A stretch of DNA of 64,000 nucleotides from Streptococcus thoraltensis DSM 12221. Its GTDB lineage: Bacteria > Bacillota > Bacilli > Lactobacillales > Streptococcaceae. Within the stretch, counting starts at the first letter, position 1. Each line of letters begins with the position of its first letter. The notes below the pieces were generated by a model, which worked only from the letters and a program-made list of their open reading frames with translations, did not search any database and was not told the DNA's origin. This document shows, one piece after another, positions 10,312 to 19,493 of the stretch. The translations under genes and the position numbers were made by a program. The stretch is taken from contig NZ_KB904586.1 in NCBI RefSeq assembly GCF_000380145.1, positions 218,492 through 282,491 on the forward strand, in the 5' to 3' direction.

Positions 10312-10677
10312 TTATAAAATTGTCTCAGTTAGTGTAATGGAGATATGATAGACCTCGCGACCTATACTGTTATCCATCAATACATTAGCTGTTAGCTTAT
10401 TTCTGCCAAGTAGCCTCATAGCTTTACTTTTTATTTCTTCAGCATTTGTTCGACTATCATTAGGTAAAAAGATATCGATAGATACTGTTGTATCTTCAAT
10501 TAATAGGCCTGTTTGAGCTGTTTTAGTGGTATCGCTACTATTTGTACCAATGACCAAAAAAGGCTCTAAAACAGAGCTATCAGGCAAATAAAAATGGGTC
10601 GGAATCCCTAAAGGAGCCAACCTTGTTTTTATTGAGTTTAAATGTAACGTTGACGGCGAAAAAGTAATAGCCATCAC
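10312..10677 (-). CDS. Tail completion / head-tail joining protein (DUF3168-like)
   Basis: 121 aa. It has the pattern of tail terminator/completion proteins (FLVIGTNSSDTTKTAQTG then DTTVSIDIFLP). The second Met (10674) could also be the start; the gene abuts the HK97 gp10-like gene with no gap. Position between gp10-like protein and major tail protein supports a role in capping the tail for head joining. Confidence 0.7.
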   Translation of the reverse strand: MMAITFSPSTLHLNSIKTRLAPLGIPTHFYLPDSSVLEPFLVIGTNSSDTTKTAQTGLLIEDTTVSIDIFLPNDSRTNAEEIKSKAMRLLGRNKLTANVLMDNSIGREVYHISITLTETIL

Positions 10678-11022
10678 CTACTTCCTAAACATTTTCGATA
10701 AACGTTTCATCAAAATCGGCGCTTCTTCTTGTAGTGCAGGATGAATGAATGGTTGAGCCATCATCTTACGAGTCCCTTTTTCAACGTAGATACTGTATTC
10801 AGCAGGACTAACTACAACATACTTCAAAACATCTTGATACATGCTGTATATAGAGTTAGACATCCAACCTGTATCCCAAGGTGCATAGATTTTAGCTTTT
10901 CGTTCGACACGTAAGCTTGAGCGATTAAGTTCAGACTCAACGGCTACCTGTGCTTCGCGGCCTTTCTGTCTGACCATTCGCTCGAACTGTCCAAGGCCTT
11001 TAAGTTTGTAAGTAATACTCAT
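10678..11022 (-). CDS. HK97 gp10-like head-tail joining protein
   Basis: 114 aa. It contains the family signature APWDTGWMSNSIYS followed by AEYSIYVEKGTRKMMAQPFIHPAL. The family completes the neck between connector and tail. Its start overlaps the upstream gene end by 4 nt, indicating translational coupling. Confidence 0.88.
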   Translation of the reverse strand: MSITYKLKGLGQFERMVRQKGREAQVAVESELNRSSLRVERKAKIYAPWDTGWMSNSIYSMYQDVLKYVVVSPAEYSIYVEKGTRKMMAQPFIHPALQEEAPILMKRLSKMFRK

Positions 11023-11297
11023 AAATAGATAACCGTACTATTTTTGTGATAAGTTTTCCCTTTGATAAATCGTTCCTGACCATCAAAAATAATAGATGAA
11101 AAATCACGATGGATTCCTAGCAAGTACAATTTAAAAGCATTCAAATCATATTTACCAAATAATCCCATTTGTTCTGCATTAGTCAATGAACCCCGCATAC
11201 AAGGGATTGGTTGAGATTTATCTTTGACTTTTTTACTTCCAAGGAAATCATCAACTTCTTTTTCACTTATCAAAATAACCCTTTCGTTATAAATCAT
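11019..11297 (-). CDS. Head closure-like phage protein
   Basis: 92 aa (MIYNERVILISEKEVDDFLGSKK). It sits between a gp6-like connector and a gp10-like protein, the slot of SPP1 gp16-like head-closure proteins. No motif is decisive; function is inferred from position and size. Confidence 0.6.
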   Translation of the reverse strand: MIYNERVILISEKEVDDFLGSKKVKDKSQPIPCMRGSLTNAEQMGLFGKYDLNAFKLYLLGIHRDFSSIIFDGQERFIKGKTYHKNSTVIYL

Positions 11298-11306
11298 AAG
11301 TACTCC

Positions 11307-11654
11307 TTACATAAATCTAGCAATTCCTCTCGCTCGATAAGACCTGCCTAAGTTAGCGAGAATATTGCGATACTCGTCCAAGTATGAATTTTCCCACTTA
11401 AAAGACCTACCTTCTTCTGAATCAGCAGTCGCACCTTCTGAATTCAGTTTATTGTATCGTTTAATGGCTACATCACGGACTACAAACGTCACTGAATCAG
11501 GTAACTCAGTAATTGTATTATCAAACATACTGTTAGCTTCCGCTAAAATCCTATCAATACTATCTTCAATGATCAGTAAAATTAAATCATCCTGTAAGTT
11601 ATCAGTGATACCTTTAAAGAGTTTAACTTCACCTAAAATACCACTTTTATCCAT
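11307..11654 (-). CDS. Head-tail connector (gp6-like / QLRG family)
   Basis: 115 aa, all-helical. DDLILLIIEDSIDRILAEAN and VVRDVAIKRYNKL are characteristic of phage gp6/gp15-like DNA-packaging connectors. It lies directly downstream of the capsid gene, where connectors form the ring below the portal. Confidence 0.85.
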   Translation of the reverse strand: MDKSGILGEVKLFKGITDNLQDDLILLIIEDSIDRILAEANSMFDNTITELPDSVTFVVRDVAIKRYNKLNSEGATADSEEGRSFKWENSYLDEYRNILANLGRSYRARGIARFM

Positions 11655-11659
11655 GACGT

Positions 11660-12547
11660 TTAAGCTCCTGATACTTTAGCTACTGGTGCTTCAATGGTTG
11701 CTTCGATGACACCAGTTGGAACTTCCGCAAAAAGTGTATTAGCACCAAAGAATACTGATTCATAAGTCAAATTATTCAATTGACGATCACGACCTGCAGC
11801 AATCAAACCAGTTTCATCAGTATAATCAGCAAATAGATTACCAAGATCACTAGAGTTAACATCGAGATAAGCCAAAACAAGGTTATCTACTGCAGTAGAA
11901 TATACTTTTCCTTTTGGAACAGATGGCATCACGATGACATTTTGCATACCAAGGAAGTTTTTCAAAAGCGTTAAACCGAAAGCGTTAGAAGCATCAGCAC
12001 CTACACCAGTATTACCAAGGTAATCAGCGACATCAAGTGAGCTAACAAAAGAGACGATTGGTGAACCTTCGAACTCATTGAATGTTGCTAATTTCCCCCA
12101 CGATTGAGCCAAAGCCCCTTGTAAACCTGTTCCTGTAACCTTAGTAGGTTTAGATTTTAGGAATGTAAAGAAATCAGTTTTGATTTTATTTTGGATTTCA
12201 CGCATCAATTTAGCGTCTGCTTGATCAATAGCCATAGAAGCACCATGGCGAGCGATAGCTTCAGCCGATACTGCTCGACGTTTCTTAATCCAAGCTACTT
12301 CGTATTCCTTATCTGGAGCGTAGGTAACTTTTGAAAGCGGAATTGTTTCACCCTCAGCAACTGAAGATTCATCTACAGTTGTAGTCCATTTATACGTTTT
12401 GATTTTCATGTCGCTAGACAATGCTTCACGACGTGTCACTCCTAAAAGTTGTAAAAGTTCATTGATGTTGGTGGAGAATTTATTAACAAAATCAATTGAT
12501 TTAATTTCTCCTAAATCATTCATGGTTGTAAGATTAGTTTCTGCCAT
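11660..12547 (-). CDS. Major capsid protein
   Basis: 295 aa. The order scaffold-capsid-connector and sequence features (TVDESSVAEGETIPLSKV, IKKRRAVSAEAIARHG, FGLTLLKNFLGMQNVIVMPSVP) are those of HK97-fold capsid proteins of lactococcal/streptococcal siphoviruses. No protease gene is adjacent; a separate scaffold gene precedes it. AGGATGATAGAAC precedes the ATG. Confidence 0.9.
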   Translation of the reverse strand: MAETNLTTMNDLGEIKSIDFVNKFSTNINELLQLLGVTRREALSSDMKIKTYKWTTTVDESSVAEGETIPLSKVTYAPDKEYEVAWIKKRRAVSAEAIARHGASMAIDQADAKLMREIQNKIKTDFFTFLKSKPTKVTGTGLQGALAQSWGKLATFNEFEGSPIVSFVSSLDVADYLGNTGVGADASNAFGLTLLKNFLGMQNVIVMPSVPKGKVYSTAVDNLVLAYLDVNSSDLGNLFADYTDETGLIAAGRDRQLNNLTYESVFFGANTLFAEVPTGVIEATIEAPVAKVSGA

Positions 12548-12553
12548 GTTCTA

Positions 12554-13135
12554 TCATCCTTTCTTAAATAAATGCATGTTCTCTGCAATCAAACGCTGAC
12601 GTTCATTTGTATCAGAGATAGCCATAATGTCCTGTTTAGACATTGCACCGGCAGTTGAGCCCGTCTTAACTCTAGACTGCGTTAATCGTTCATCAACACG
12701 TTTCTCAACTGCTTCATCAAACACTGTGCGGAGATTAGAGATATTATCCTTAACTGATTCTGCAGTATCAGCCATGACGATATCTAAAAACTCTGCAGGC
12801 AAGCCTTCTTCAGATAATAGCGAACGTGCCTCGATTCTTAGCTCTTTCATTGCTAAATCATGCTCACGTTTTTCCAATTCAGATAGACGTTTAGCCTGTT
12901 CCTCTTTGTTACGCTCATCCTTAGAGAGTTTCGCAAGACGCTCACCTTCCGACTGAGCCTTTTGAATTTGTTCTTCTGCATATTTTTGTGCCTTCTTAAC
13001 AGCACGAGCAACACGAGCTTCTACAATATCATCTAACTCTTTCTGAGTAAACGTCTTGCTTTCTTCAGTAGTCGTCTCTGGAGTGTCGACTGTTCCATTT
13101 TCGACTACTTCTGTATTGTTAGTTTCTTCTGCCAT
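12554..13135 (-). CDS. Capsid scaffold protein (DUF4355-like)
   Basis: 193 aa. A Thr/Glu-rich N-terminus (residues ~1-30) is followed by a long charged coiled coil (FTQKELDDIVEARVARAVKK, then LSELEKREHDLAMKELRIEA) and a C-terminal part TGAMSKQDIMAIS. It precedes the capsid gene by 6 nt. AAGGAGGAC is the ribosome site. It assists procapsid assembly and is then removed. Confidence 0.85.
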   Translation of the reverse strand: MAEETNNTEVVENGTVDTPETTTEESKTFTQKELDDIVEARVARAVKKAQKYAEEQIQKAQSEGERLAKLSKDERNKEEQAKRLSELEKREHDLAMKELRIEARSLLSEEGLPAEFLDIVMADTAESVKDNISNLRTVFDEAVEKRVDERLTQSRVKTGSTAGAMSKQDIMAISDTNERQRLIAENMHLFKKG

Positions 13136-13210
13136 AAGACAGTCCTCCTTGTTTTAAGTCATGTCTGACTATTCCATCCAGCTTTTTATGTCGTCAGCAC
13201 GTTTTGGACA

Positions 13211-13242
13211 AAAAGAAAACCGTATGGAATCACATACGGTTA
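13211..13242 (-). terminator. Intrinsic terminator
   Basis: On the minus strand AACCGTATG pairs with CATACGGTT around TGATTC, followed by TTCTTTTTG. It follows the 83-aa gene and separates the packaging/portal transcript from the scaffold-capsid genes, so capsid expression probably uses its own promoter or read-through. Confidence 0.8.
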
Positions 13243-13243
13243 G

Positions 13244-13495
13244 TTATTTACGTTTCAAAAATTTCTTTTTCCTGCTTTTCTTAAGATCAGCAATATCATC
13301 TTCAAGGATTTTCTGATAGGTCTCTACAGCGTCGAATCGCTCATTAGTAGCTTTAACATTTCGTGAGTTGGTTTGATAAAGCTTTTCAATCAATTTGGTG
13401 TGCCGTTTGACAGCATCCATAAGCAGCACATTTGTAGCAGTTAACTGCGCCACCTTGTTTTCAAGAGCATATTTCTTTTTAATACGTTTATTCAT
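13244..13495 (-). CDS. Small basic coiled-coil phage protein
   Basis: 83 aa, Lys-rich at both ends (MNKRIKKKYA..., KKSRKKKFLKRK) with a central coiled coil. AGGAGGTAATA precedes the ATG. Not recognised as a named family. It is isolated by terminators on both sides, so it could be made separately from neighbours. Confidence 0.6.
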   Translation of the reverse strand: MNKRIKKKYALENKVAQLTATNVLLMDAVKRHTKLIEKLYQTNSRNVKATNERFDAVETYQKILEDDIADLKKSRKKKFLKRK

Positions 13496-13516
13496 TATTA
13501 CCTCCTAATTTAGGTA

Positions 13517-13543
13517 CAAAAAAAGCACCAAATGGTGCTTGAA
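13517..13543 (-). terminator. Intrinsic terminator
   Basis: Minus-strand palindrome GCACCATTTGGTGC followed by TTTTTTTG, directly after the 80-aa gene. Strong short hairpin. Confidence 0.85.
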
Positions 13544-13550
13544 ATAATTA

Positions 13551-13793
13551 TCAACCAAAGCCGTGGACAATTTTGTCAGGTAGTGTTTTTCCTTTTAAGA
13601 CGCTTAGAGTTAAAGTATCTTTTACAAAATCTGAGAATTTACCAAGGTTATCCCCATCATAACTATAAACAGAGGTCGTTTTATCAACAGTAGCGATTCC
13701 TTTGCTGGTTCCACTAATAGCTGAATATTGCCGTTCCTTATCAGTATCTTTAATTTTATAAAGTGAAATCATTTGAGCATCAATTTTAGCCAT
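13551..13793 (-). CDS. Hypothetical phage protein (80 aa)
   Basis: 80 aa, MAKIDAQMISLYKIKDTDKE; appears to be a compact beta-rich protein. It lies 2 nt after the minor head protein gene and before a terminator, closing the packaging operon. No function recognised. Confidence 0.65.
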   Translation of the reverse strand: MAKIDAQMISLYKIKDTDKERQYSAISGTSKGIATVDKTTSVYSYDGDNLGKFSDFVKDTLTLSVLKGKTLPDKIVHGFG

Positions 13794-13795
13794 AG

Positions 13796-15163
13796 TTAAT
13801 CACCTTCCTCGTAGTTATATTTTTGGTTAGCTAATTTGTGGGCATCGTCATAGGCCATTTTAAAAACATTCATATAATAGTGCTCTAAAGCTTCGTGTTT
13901 AAGCATCGTTGTATCATTCTCAACAATATCGCCAATCATCAAACGCTGAAGAGATAATGCCATGTCGTAATGAGGATAAAAAGTTCTCATTCGATATTCA
14001 AATTCCTCACTATCCCATAACATATACTGATTATCTAGAATATGTTCTAAAGCAGTATAGACTGTTTCTTTATTTACTCCGCTACGTTTTGATATTTTAG
14101 AAACAACCAAATTTCTTTTCGAGTTACGTAACTGATTATAATAACGTTCAGCAAATTCATCTTGTTGTTTTTTAATATCTCCCCTTTTGGAAGATATGGC
14201 GCCACTGCCCTTCATGCCTTGATTATACGACTTTTCTTCCACAGAATCAAGCGATGCAGCATCCAATTCATCGTCATCAGGGATAATTCCTGACCGACAA
14301 TTATAGTGAAAAGGTGGAGCTGTTACACCAGCCTTAAATTCAGACAACTCATAACGCTTGTCCTCTTCAGCAATTGCACGACAAGTTTCAGTTGTCCTTT
14401 CATCTAGATGAACCATAATGCGATAATATTTCAATCCTGCATCTTGATAACGTCTAGCCACTGAATTAGCAATGACTGCTGTGCCATCAGTTCGCACTAA
14501 CGTTTGAGCCCGACTTTTCGCTACGTTATATTTACTAGCAATAGCCTGCGCCATCGTCCGAGGATTCTCACCTCGGATGAAACCTCGGCGCAAAGTTTCT
14601 TTTAAATCCTTTGCTAAGTTATCAGTATGCTTCCACAAATCTTCTGAATAATTACGACCATTTATCGGAGTTCTTGCTAATTCTTCGATAGCTGGAGTAT
14701 TAATACCGACCGCATGACCTCCCATTGCTTTTCGATAAGCATATTTAGCAACACCTTTTAAATAACTTCCAAAACTTTTTTGTAGTTTGCTATTTAGTAT
14801 TCCAATACGATACGTTAACTCCAAGTTTAACATCTCTAAACGCGTTGCTTTAGCCGATGTGTATTGCTCATTAAGTCGTTCTAATAATTCAGGGTCTTTT
14901 TCAGCCTGTTTAAAGTATTTTTGAGCGTTCGATTGATAATCAGATAAATCTTCATTTCTCAAACGTTCCATGGCTCGCTCTACTGCTAATCCATTTTCAT
15001 TAGCATATAAACCGTAAAAAGCATAAAGCTCTTTTTGAATCTGGGCTGATTCATCAGCATATAATTTAGTCAGTTCTGCAAAAAAATCAAAATCAGTCTG
15101 ATCTACATAACGTAAAATATCAACTATACGATTTTGCCAGTAATCAAGGCGTTTCATGGACAT
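13796..15163 (-). CDS. Minor head protein, SPP1 gp7/MuF type with extra C-terminal domain
   Basis: 455 aa. Residues ~150-300 contain the phage Mu gpF-like head morphogenesis domain (NPRTMAQAIASKYNV, HLDERTTETCRAIAEEDKRY, APPFHYNCRSGI). Residues ~310-455 form an additional domain with SKISKRSGVNKETVYTALEHI and a LKHEALEHYYM motif. MuF proteins are packaged in the head with the portal, and in many phages carry variable C-terminal domains. The gene overlaps the portal gene by 20 nt. Confidence 0.85.
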   Translation of the reverse strand: MSMKRLDYWQNRIVDILRYVDQTDFDFFAELTKLYADESAQIQKELYAFYGLYANENGLAVERAMERLRNEDLSDYQSNAQKYFKQAEKDPELLERLNEQYTSAKATRLEMLNLELTYRIGILNSKLQKSFGSYLKGVAKYAYRKAMGGHAVGINTPAIEELARTPINGRNYSEDLWKHTDNLAKDLKETLRRGFIRGENPRTMAQAIASKYNVAKSRAQTLVRTDGTAVIANSVARRYQDAGLKYYRIMVHLDERTTETCRAIAEEDKRYELSEFKAGVTAPPFHYNCRSGIIPDDDELDAASLDSVEEKSYNQGMKGSGAISSKRGDIKKQQDEFAERYYNQLRNSKRNLVVSKISKRSGVNKETVYTALEHILDNQYMLWDSEEFEYRMRTFYPHYDMALSLQRLMIGDIVENDTTMLKHEALEHYYMNVFKMAYDDAHKLANQKYNYEEGD

Positions 15164-16655
15164 ATCTAAAACCTCCTAGTCTAGGGCTAGGTTCTTCTTT
15201 CTTGCCTTCTTGGTCTTTCAAGCGCTGCATCTCTTTTTCTGCATCAACACCAGTTACCAGATTTAGTATTTCGAAGATAGTCTGATCACTCACCATTCCA
15301 TACAATGTTTTAGCAATCGTTACTAAATCATTGTTATTTTTCGGAATATTTGGCGTAAAGACAATGGATGTACGATTAATAGCGTCGTAAGCGACAGAAT
15401 CACTACCTTTTATCTTCCAAATATTGACAGCAAGCCTTAGTCGTCTCATCAGCCCCCTTTTAAAGAGCCTCTCCCTTTTAGCTCTGTAATTATCCGATGC
15501 CATAAGTTTATACTTCATAGCTTCACCAGTTTGTGTACCTGCAAAACTTTCATCGGTGCTATCTGGCGTAAAAGTAAAACGTAAGATATCTTTGACCAAT
15601 CTATTCTTGTAAGCTTCGGCACCCGTAGCATCGTATTCTTTCTTGAGATAGTAGGCATCAGGTTTAGCACCATTTGGGTTAGGATTATCATCAAGAATAA
15701 GCACCTTAGCCTTTTTATAACCAATTGAAATAGCCAAACGACCATTTGGATTAATACGACCATCTTCCAGAAAATCTTTTTCCTCAGCACCAGTGTATGG
15801 ATTGCCAGTAATTACCAAAATGGCATCATTGCTATCTTGCTGGAAGTTAGCCAATTCAGATTGTGATAAATCATAAGCATCCATAGCATCTAATACGTTC
15901 TCAAATGCTCCTGTACGATCGCTATTATTGCTATATTCGTTGATAGGCACACCATTGAAGAAATGTTCTTCGTCATCTACTAGGTGCATTCCTAGCTCTT
16001 CTTGATTATCATCAGTGTAAGTATAAATCTCACCAGAAGTGTAAACCACATACACCTCTTTTTTATGGCCATCACCATAATCGACTGTGTAATAATTAAC
16101 ACCAAAAAGCGAATTTCTTTCGTGAGTATCATCATAAACAACAAATGTTTGTTGCGGATCAAGCTTATATAATTTGATTTGAACTGGACTGGATTCTTCC
16201 TGTTTGTAAGTAGCCAGCAACTCATAAGCACGACCATAAATCGATAAATCTGTCATCAACTCAATGTTGTGATATTCCTCATTTGTGACTGAGCTAAATT
16301 CTTCGATTTTCTGTTGAATAACGGCATCCTCATTTTTGTACTCTACAGGATTCCCTAGCATATACCCTTGTTCGAAAATCGTAATATATTTAGCAAAATC
16401 ACTAGCAATTCGATTATCAGCTGCAAATTGATCTGTCTTGTCGGGTCTATACTTGATATTGTTATCGCCAAGATAATATCGTTTCAACTCTTTCAATCGT
16501 TCGAGTTGTGTTTTATGCCTTGATACATAGCGTTTAAGTTGCTCAATCCATTTTTCTGATTCAAAATCAACAATCTCGTAGTCTTCGGTTCTCATGATGA
16601 TTTGATCATTGGATTGGGGACTGAAACGTGTACCTTTTAAAAAATTCACTTCCAT
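15144..16655 (-). CDS. Portal protein (SPP1 gp6-like)
   Basis: 503 aa. Portal hallmarks: LKRYYLGDNNIKYRPDK, FAKYITIFEQGYMLGNPVEY, DQTIFEILNLVTGVDAEKE. It forms the dodecameric channel through which terminase packages DNA. AAAGGTGACTACTT precedes the ATG. It lies 12 nt downstream of the large terminase gene. Confidence 0.92.
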   Translation of the reverse strand: MEVNFLKGTRFSPQSNDQIIMRTEDYEIVDFESEKWIEQLKRYVSRHKTQLERLKELKRYYLGDNNIKYRPDKTDQFAADNRIASDFAKYITIFEQGYMLGNPVEYKNEDAVIQQKIEEFSSVTNEEYHNIELMTDLSIYGRAYELLATYKQEESSPVQIKLYKLDPQQTFVVYDDTHERNSLFGVNYYTVDYGDGHKKEVYVVYTSGEIYTYTDDNQEELGMHLVDDEEHFFNGVPINEYSNNSDRTGAFENVLDAMDAYDLSQSELANFQQDSNDAILVITGNPYTGAEEKDFLEDGRINPNGRLAISIGYKKAKVLILDDNPNPNGAKPDAYYLKKEYDATGAEAYKNRLVKDILRFTFTPDSTDESFAGTQTGEAMKYKLMASDNYRAKRERLFKRGLMRRLRLAVNIWKIKGSDSVAYDAINRTSIVFTPNIPKNNNDLVTIAKTLYGMVSDQTIFEILNLVTGVDAEKEMQRLKDQEGKKEEPSPRLGGFRYVHETP

Positions 16656-16667
16656 AAGTAGTCACCT

Positions 16668-17951
16668 TTAAAAATAATATTTAGCATTTTCCATCCTTTT
16701 TCTAACGGATTTGTTTTGAAAAATCCTATCCTGTGCAGCGTACCTAATTGCATCTATGCAATGGTTGTAACTATCTACTGGCTTGTTGATGTACTCATTC
16801 GTTTTCTTATCTTTTTGCCAAGTATAGTTTTCCAGTTCCTCAATAGTCTTCACACACCGTTCATCAACGACAATGTCATACTGCAAAAGATACTGAATGC
16901 CTTGCATAACAGTTCCTGGTCCTTTCTGGACATCAATCATTCTAGGTATACCTAAATTACGCAACTCCTGATTCGATTTCTTTTCAGCAGAATCTCCCCT
17001 GATTTCCTCTTTGGCATATCCTAAACTTTTGATAGCTTCGGCTATTTTGTCATTTGTCAGGTTCTTTCTAACGTACTCCTCCATGATGTAGAGTTGCTTA
17101 TTTTCATCATCAATCTTGATGTGCATAAAGGCTGAAGGGTCATTGATAAAACCGTAGTCCAGACCAAAGTAAGACGGCAAATGCGCCAGCTTGTCCTTGT
17201 TAAGTAGTCTTTTCTCATACTTTGGAAAGACCAGCTTGTCAAGGGTAGCAAATTCGCCCAGGGCATAGATTTTGTAATAAGCTTCGTTCCTGTTTGCCAA
17301 CTCCTCGATATTCTCTTTAGTCACTTCATCCAAAAAGCGATTATCTTTGTAAGACGTATGATAGACAACAGTATTTTTAGGAGATTTTACAAAGAAAGCA
17401 TTATAAGTCCAGTTGACTTTAGAGACTGGGTTAAACATCAAGTAGATTTGCTTTTGCTTATGCTTGCGATCACGCAGACGAAGCGTTAACTGCGTGTAAT
17501 CATCTAAGGTAAATTCAGACGCTTCTTCCATGACGACATCTGATATGCCTTTGATAGATTTGATTTTCTCTGGGTTGTCAAGCCCTTTAAAAATAAACTG
17601 AGCGCCATTTGGCAACTCAATCCTGTACGCTGAATTATTAACTTTGCACTTGTCTAGCAACCCCCAAACACTAAGACATTGCTTCACGTCCTCAAAGATT
17701 GAATCATAGACGGTTGAACCAACCTTACGCAAAAAAAGCACCTTGCGAAGGTGCTTCCAGTCTTGACACGATTTAAAGACAATTTTCTGAATCACGCCAT
17801 GACTTTTACCACTTGAAGCTCCGCCATAATGGACTTCCGTGAATGTGTCATAGTCATAGAGTTTATCGTAAATATGCTTGTTAAATACTCGGCTAGGGTA
17901 CTCAATGGTAATATTGATTTTTGACTTAGTCTTCATCAGCATCCCAATCAC
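16668..17951 (-). CDS. Terminase large subunit (PBSX family)
   Basis: 427 aa from a GTG at 17951. ATPase: Walker A GGASSGKS near residue 45, Walker B DVVMEEAS near 140. Nuclease: YFGLDYGFINDPSAF, IRGDSAEKKS and CIDAIRYA. It pumps DNA into the procapsid. It overlaps the small subunit gene by 26 nt; ATG starts at 17942 or 17936 are equally plausible, with TAGGTG as ribosome site for 17942. Confidence 0.93.
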   Translation of the reverse strand: MIGMLMKTKSKINITIEYPSRVFNKHIYDKLYDYDTFTEVHYGGASSGKSHGVIQKIVFKSCQDWKHLRKVLFLRKVGSTVYDSIFEDVKQCLSVWGLLDKCKVNNSAYRIELPNGAQFIFKGLDNPEKIKSIKGISDVVMEEASEFTLDDYTQLTLRLRDRKHKQKQIYLMFNPVSKVNWTYNAFFVKSPKNTVVYHTSYKDNRFLDEVTKENIEELANRNEAYYKIYALGEFATLDKLVFPKYEKRLLNKDKLAHLPSYFGLDYGFINDPSAFMHIKIDDENKQLYIMEEYVRKNLTNDKIAEAIKSLGYAKEEIRGDSAEKKSNQELRNLGIPRMIDVQKGPGTVMQGIQYLLQYDIVVDERCVKTIEELENYTWQKDKKTNEYINKPVDSYNHCIDAIRYAAQDRIFQNKSVRKRMENAKYYF

Positions 17952-18456
17952 CTACTTTAATATCAATATTACGCTGTGTGATGTCGATATTAGTTTGATA
18001 CATCCCTTTAGATCTAGCCGCCTTGTCAGCAGCATTCAGACGGATAGATAAGTCTGCTGGCACTTCCTTTACGACCTGTTCGCCTTCGCCAACGCCAACT
18101 AATTTAACATCTTTGATTTTCCCACGAACAACATCAGCCCAGAACTGTTCAATTTCCAAATTCGATAAAATTGATAATTCTGTTTGTCGTTCATCAAAGG
18201 CCAATTTTAATTTTTCAACGACTGGTGGAATATGTAGGAACTTTTCAGACCCACCCAACATCTTATGCGCTGTTGTATGAGCACTTTTCTCGCTAAAACC
18301 AGCCTCTTTAGCAGCTTCAGCAGCGTTTGAAAAACCATTAGCCATATAATTTAAGATAAATGATTTCTGTCTACTTCTAGAGGTAGACCAGTCCGACATT
18401 AAATCCAAAGCATAAGTTTTAAGCTCGTCGATTAATTTTTGATTTTGTTGTGACAT
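17926..18456 (-). CDS. Terminase small subunit
   Basis: 176 aa. An HTH-containing middle (RQKSFILNYMANGFSNAAEAAKEAGFSEKSAHTTA) is typical of the Terminase_2 family that recognises the packaging site. It overlaps the large subunit gene. AAAGGAGGTAGCG precedes the ATG. Confidence 0.9.
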   Translation of the reverse strand: MSQQNQKLIDELKTYALDLMSDWSTSRSRQKSFILNYMANGFSNAAEAAKEAGFSEKSAHTTAHKMLGGSEKFLHIPPVVEKLKLAFDERQTELSILSNLEIEQFWADVVRGKIKDVKLVGVGEGEQVVKEVPADLSIRLNAADKAARSKGMYQTNIDITQRNIDIKVGDWDADED

Positions 18457-18476
18457 CGCTACCTCCTTTCAGACAT

Positions 18477-18512
18477 AATAAAAAGCCACATTCTAAAACG
18501 TGACATTTTTTG
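18477..18512 (-). terminator. Intrinsic terminator between 289-aa gene and terminase
   Basis: Minus strand GTCAC...GTGGC stem with an AT-rich loop, followed by TTTTTATTAT, directly after the upstream gene's stop. Short stem with one G-U pair, so moderate strength. Confidence 0.55.
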
Positions 18513-18514
18513 TA

Positions 18515-19384
18515 TCAAACTTTTTCTAAAATTTTTACACCAATGACTTTTTCACTTAATGGACTAGTGGGATCAAAAATCACTCTTTTTTTACAGATAT
18601 ATTTAACTTTATGTAAGACCCCCGATTTTAAGAATTCAGGATAATGTAAATCTTTTGCTACCTCAAACTTATATTCAGCATTATTAAACGACTCACTATC
18701 GGATATTTTTATTTTCCCTGTGTAATTATGTGAATTTAAAACAGTAATTTCACCAGTTACTTCAAATACTTCATCCGTTAGATAGGTTCTCTGTTTAAAT
18801 AAGTCGGCATTTTCTAAATTTAGAGTCAAATCGTCCTCTTCGGTCCCGAAATTTATGGAATTTACTTTTTGGTCAACTGACTTAGCCATATCCCCAAAGT
18901 GAGGAGCCAATTCTTGCCCTAGTTCTGTAACATACGAAGGAAATTCCTGATTAATAGTAACATCATTACCATTATTAATTATAACAATTGCCTTATCTCC
19001 TATGTTTGATATATCCACACTTTTCCCTTCTTTCTTAGCTTTAGCAATAGTTTTGACAAAATTAAATGAATTTAATACGCATTCCCAAACTAAATCGCCA
19101 TGTTCTCCTACAACTGGAACTAAAGGTAAAATATACGTTTGAGTAAAAAGGATAATATCTGCTTTAAAAGAACCTGCTCTAATGTCAGTTATATAAACTT
19201 TAAAATCCTCATTATTAGATGTTGTCATTTTGTTCTGACTGGTCAAAAATAAATAAGTTTTTTCTGATATTTTTTCAAAGTTTTGTAATGCTCTTATAAG
19301 ATATTTTAATTCATAGCCTTTTTCATCATCCATTGCATCTCCAGAAATATGCAACTCAATTCTCTTTTCACCATTATATTCCAT
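18515..19384 (-). CDS. Unrecognised 289-aa protein beside terminase
   Basis: 289 aa, acidic, starting MEYNGEKRIELHISGD. Residues ~15-75 form an alpha/beta part (ELKYLIRALQNFEKISEKTY). A hydrophobic stretch (ADIILFTQTYILPLVPVVGE) near residues 75-95 could be membrane-associated. The C-terminal half is beta-rich. I do not recognise the family with confidence. Its AT-rich sequence, its own terminator and its position between the late regulator/tRNA-like element and terminase suggest an accessory (moron) gene. Confidence 0.75.
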   Translation of the reverse strand: MEYNGEKRIELHISGDAMDDEKGYELKYLIRALQNFEKISEKTYLFLTSQNKMTTSNNEDFKVYITDIRAGSFKADIILFTQTYILPLVPVVGEHGDLVWECVLNSFNFVKTIAKAKKEGKSVDISNIGDKAIVIINNGNDVTINQEFPSYVTELGQELAPHFGDMAKSVDQKVNSINFGTEEDDLTLNLENADLFKQRTYLTDEVFEVTGEITVLNSHNYTGKIKISDSESFNNAEYKFEVAKDLHYPEFLKSGVLHKVKYICKKRVIFDPTSPLSEKVIGVKILEKV

Positions 19385-19493
19385 TCAAATATTCTCCTAT
19401 ATTTTATCTCTTTAATAATACTATTAAAGAAGCCCTTATACAATAGGGTATAATAGGCTTTTTGATAAAATATGAAGTTTGCAATAAGTGCAA

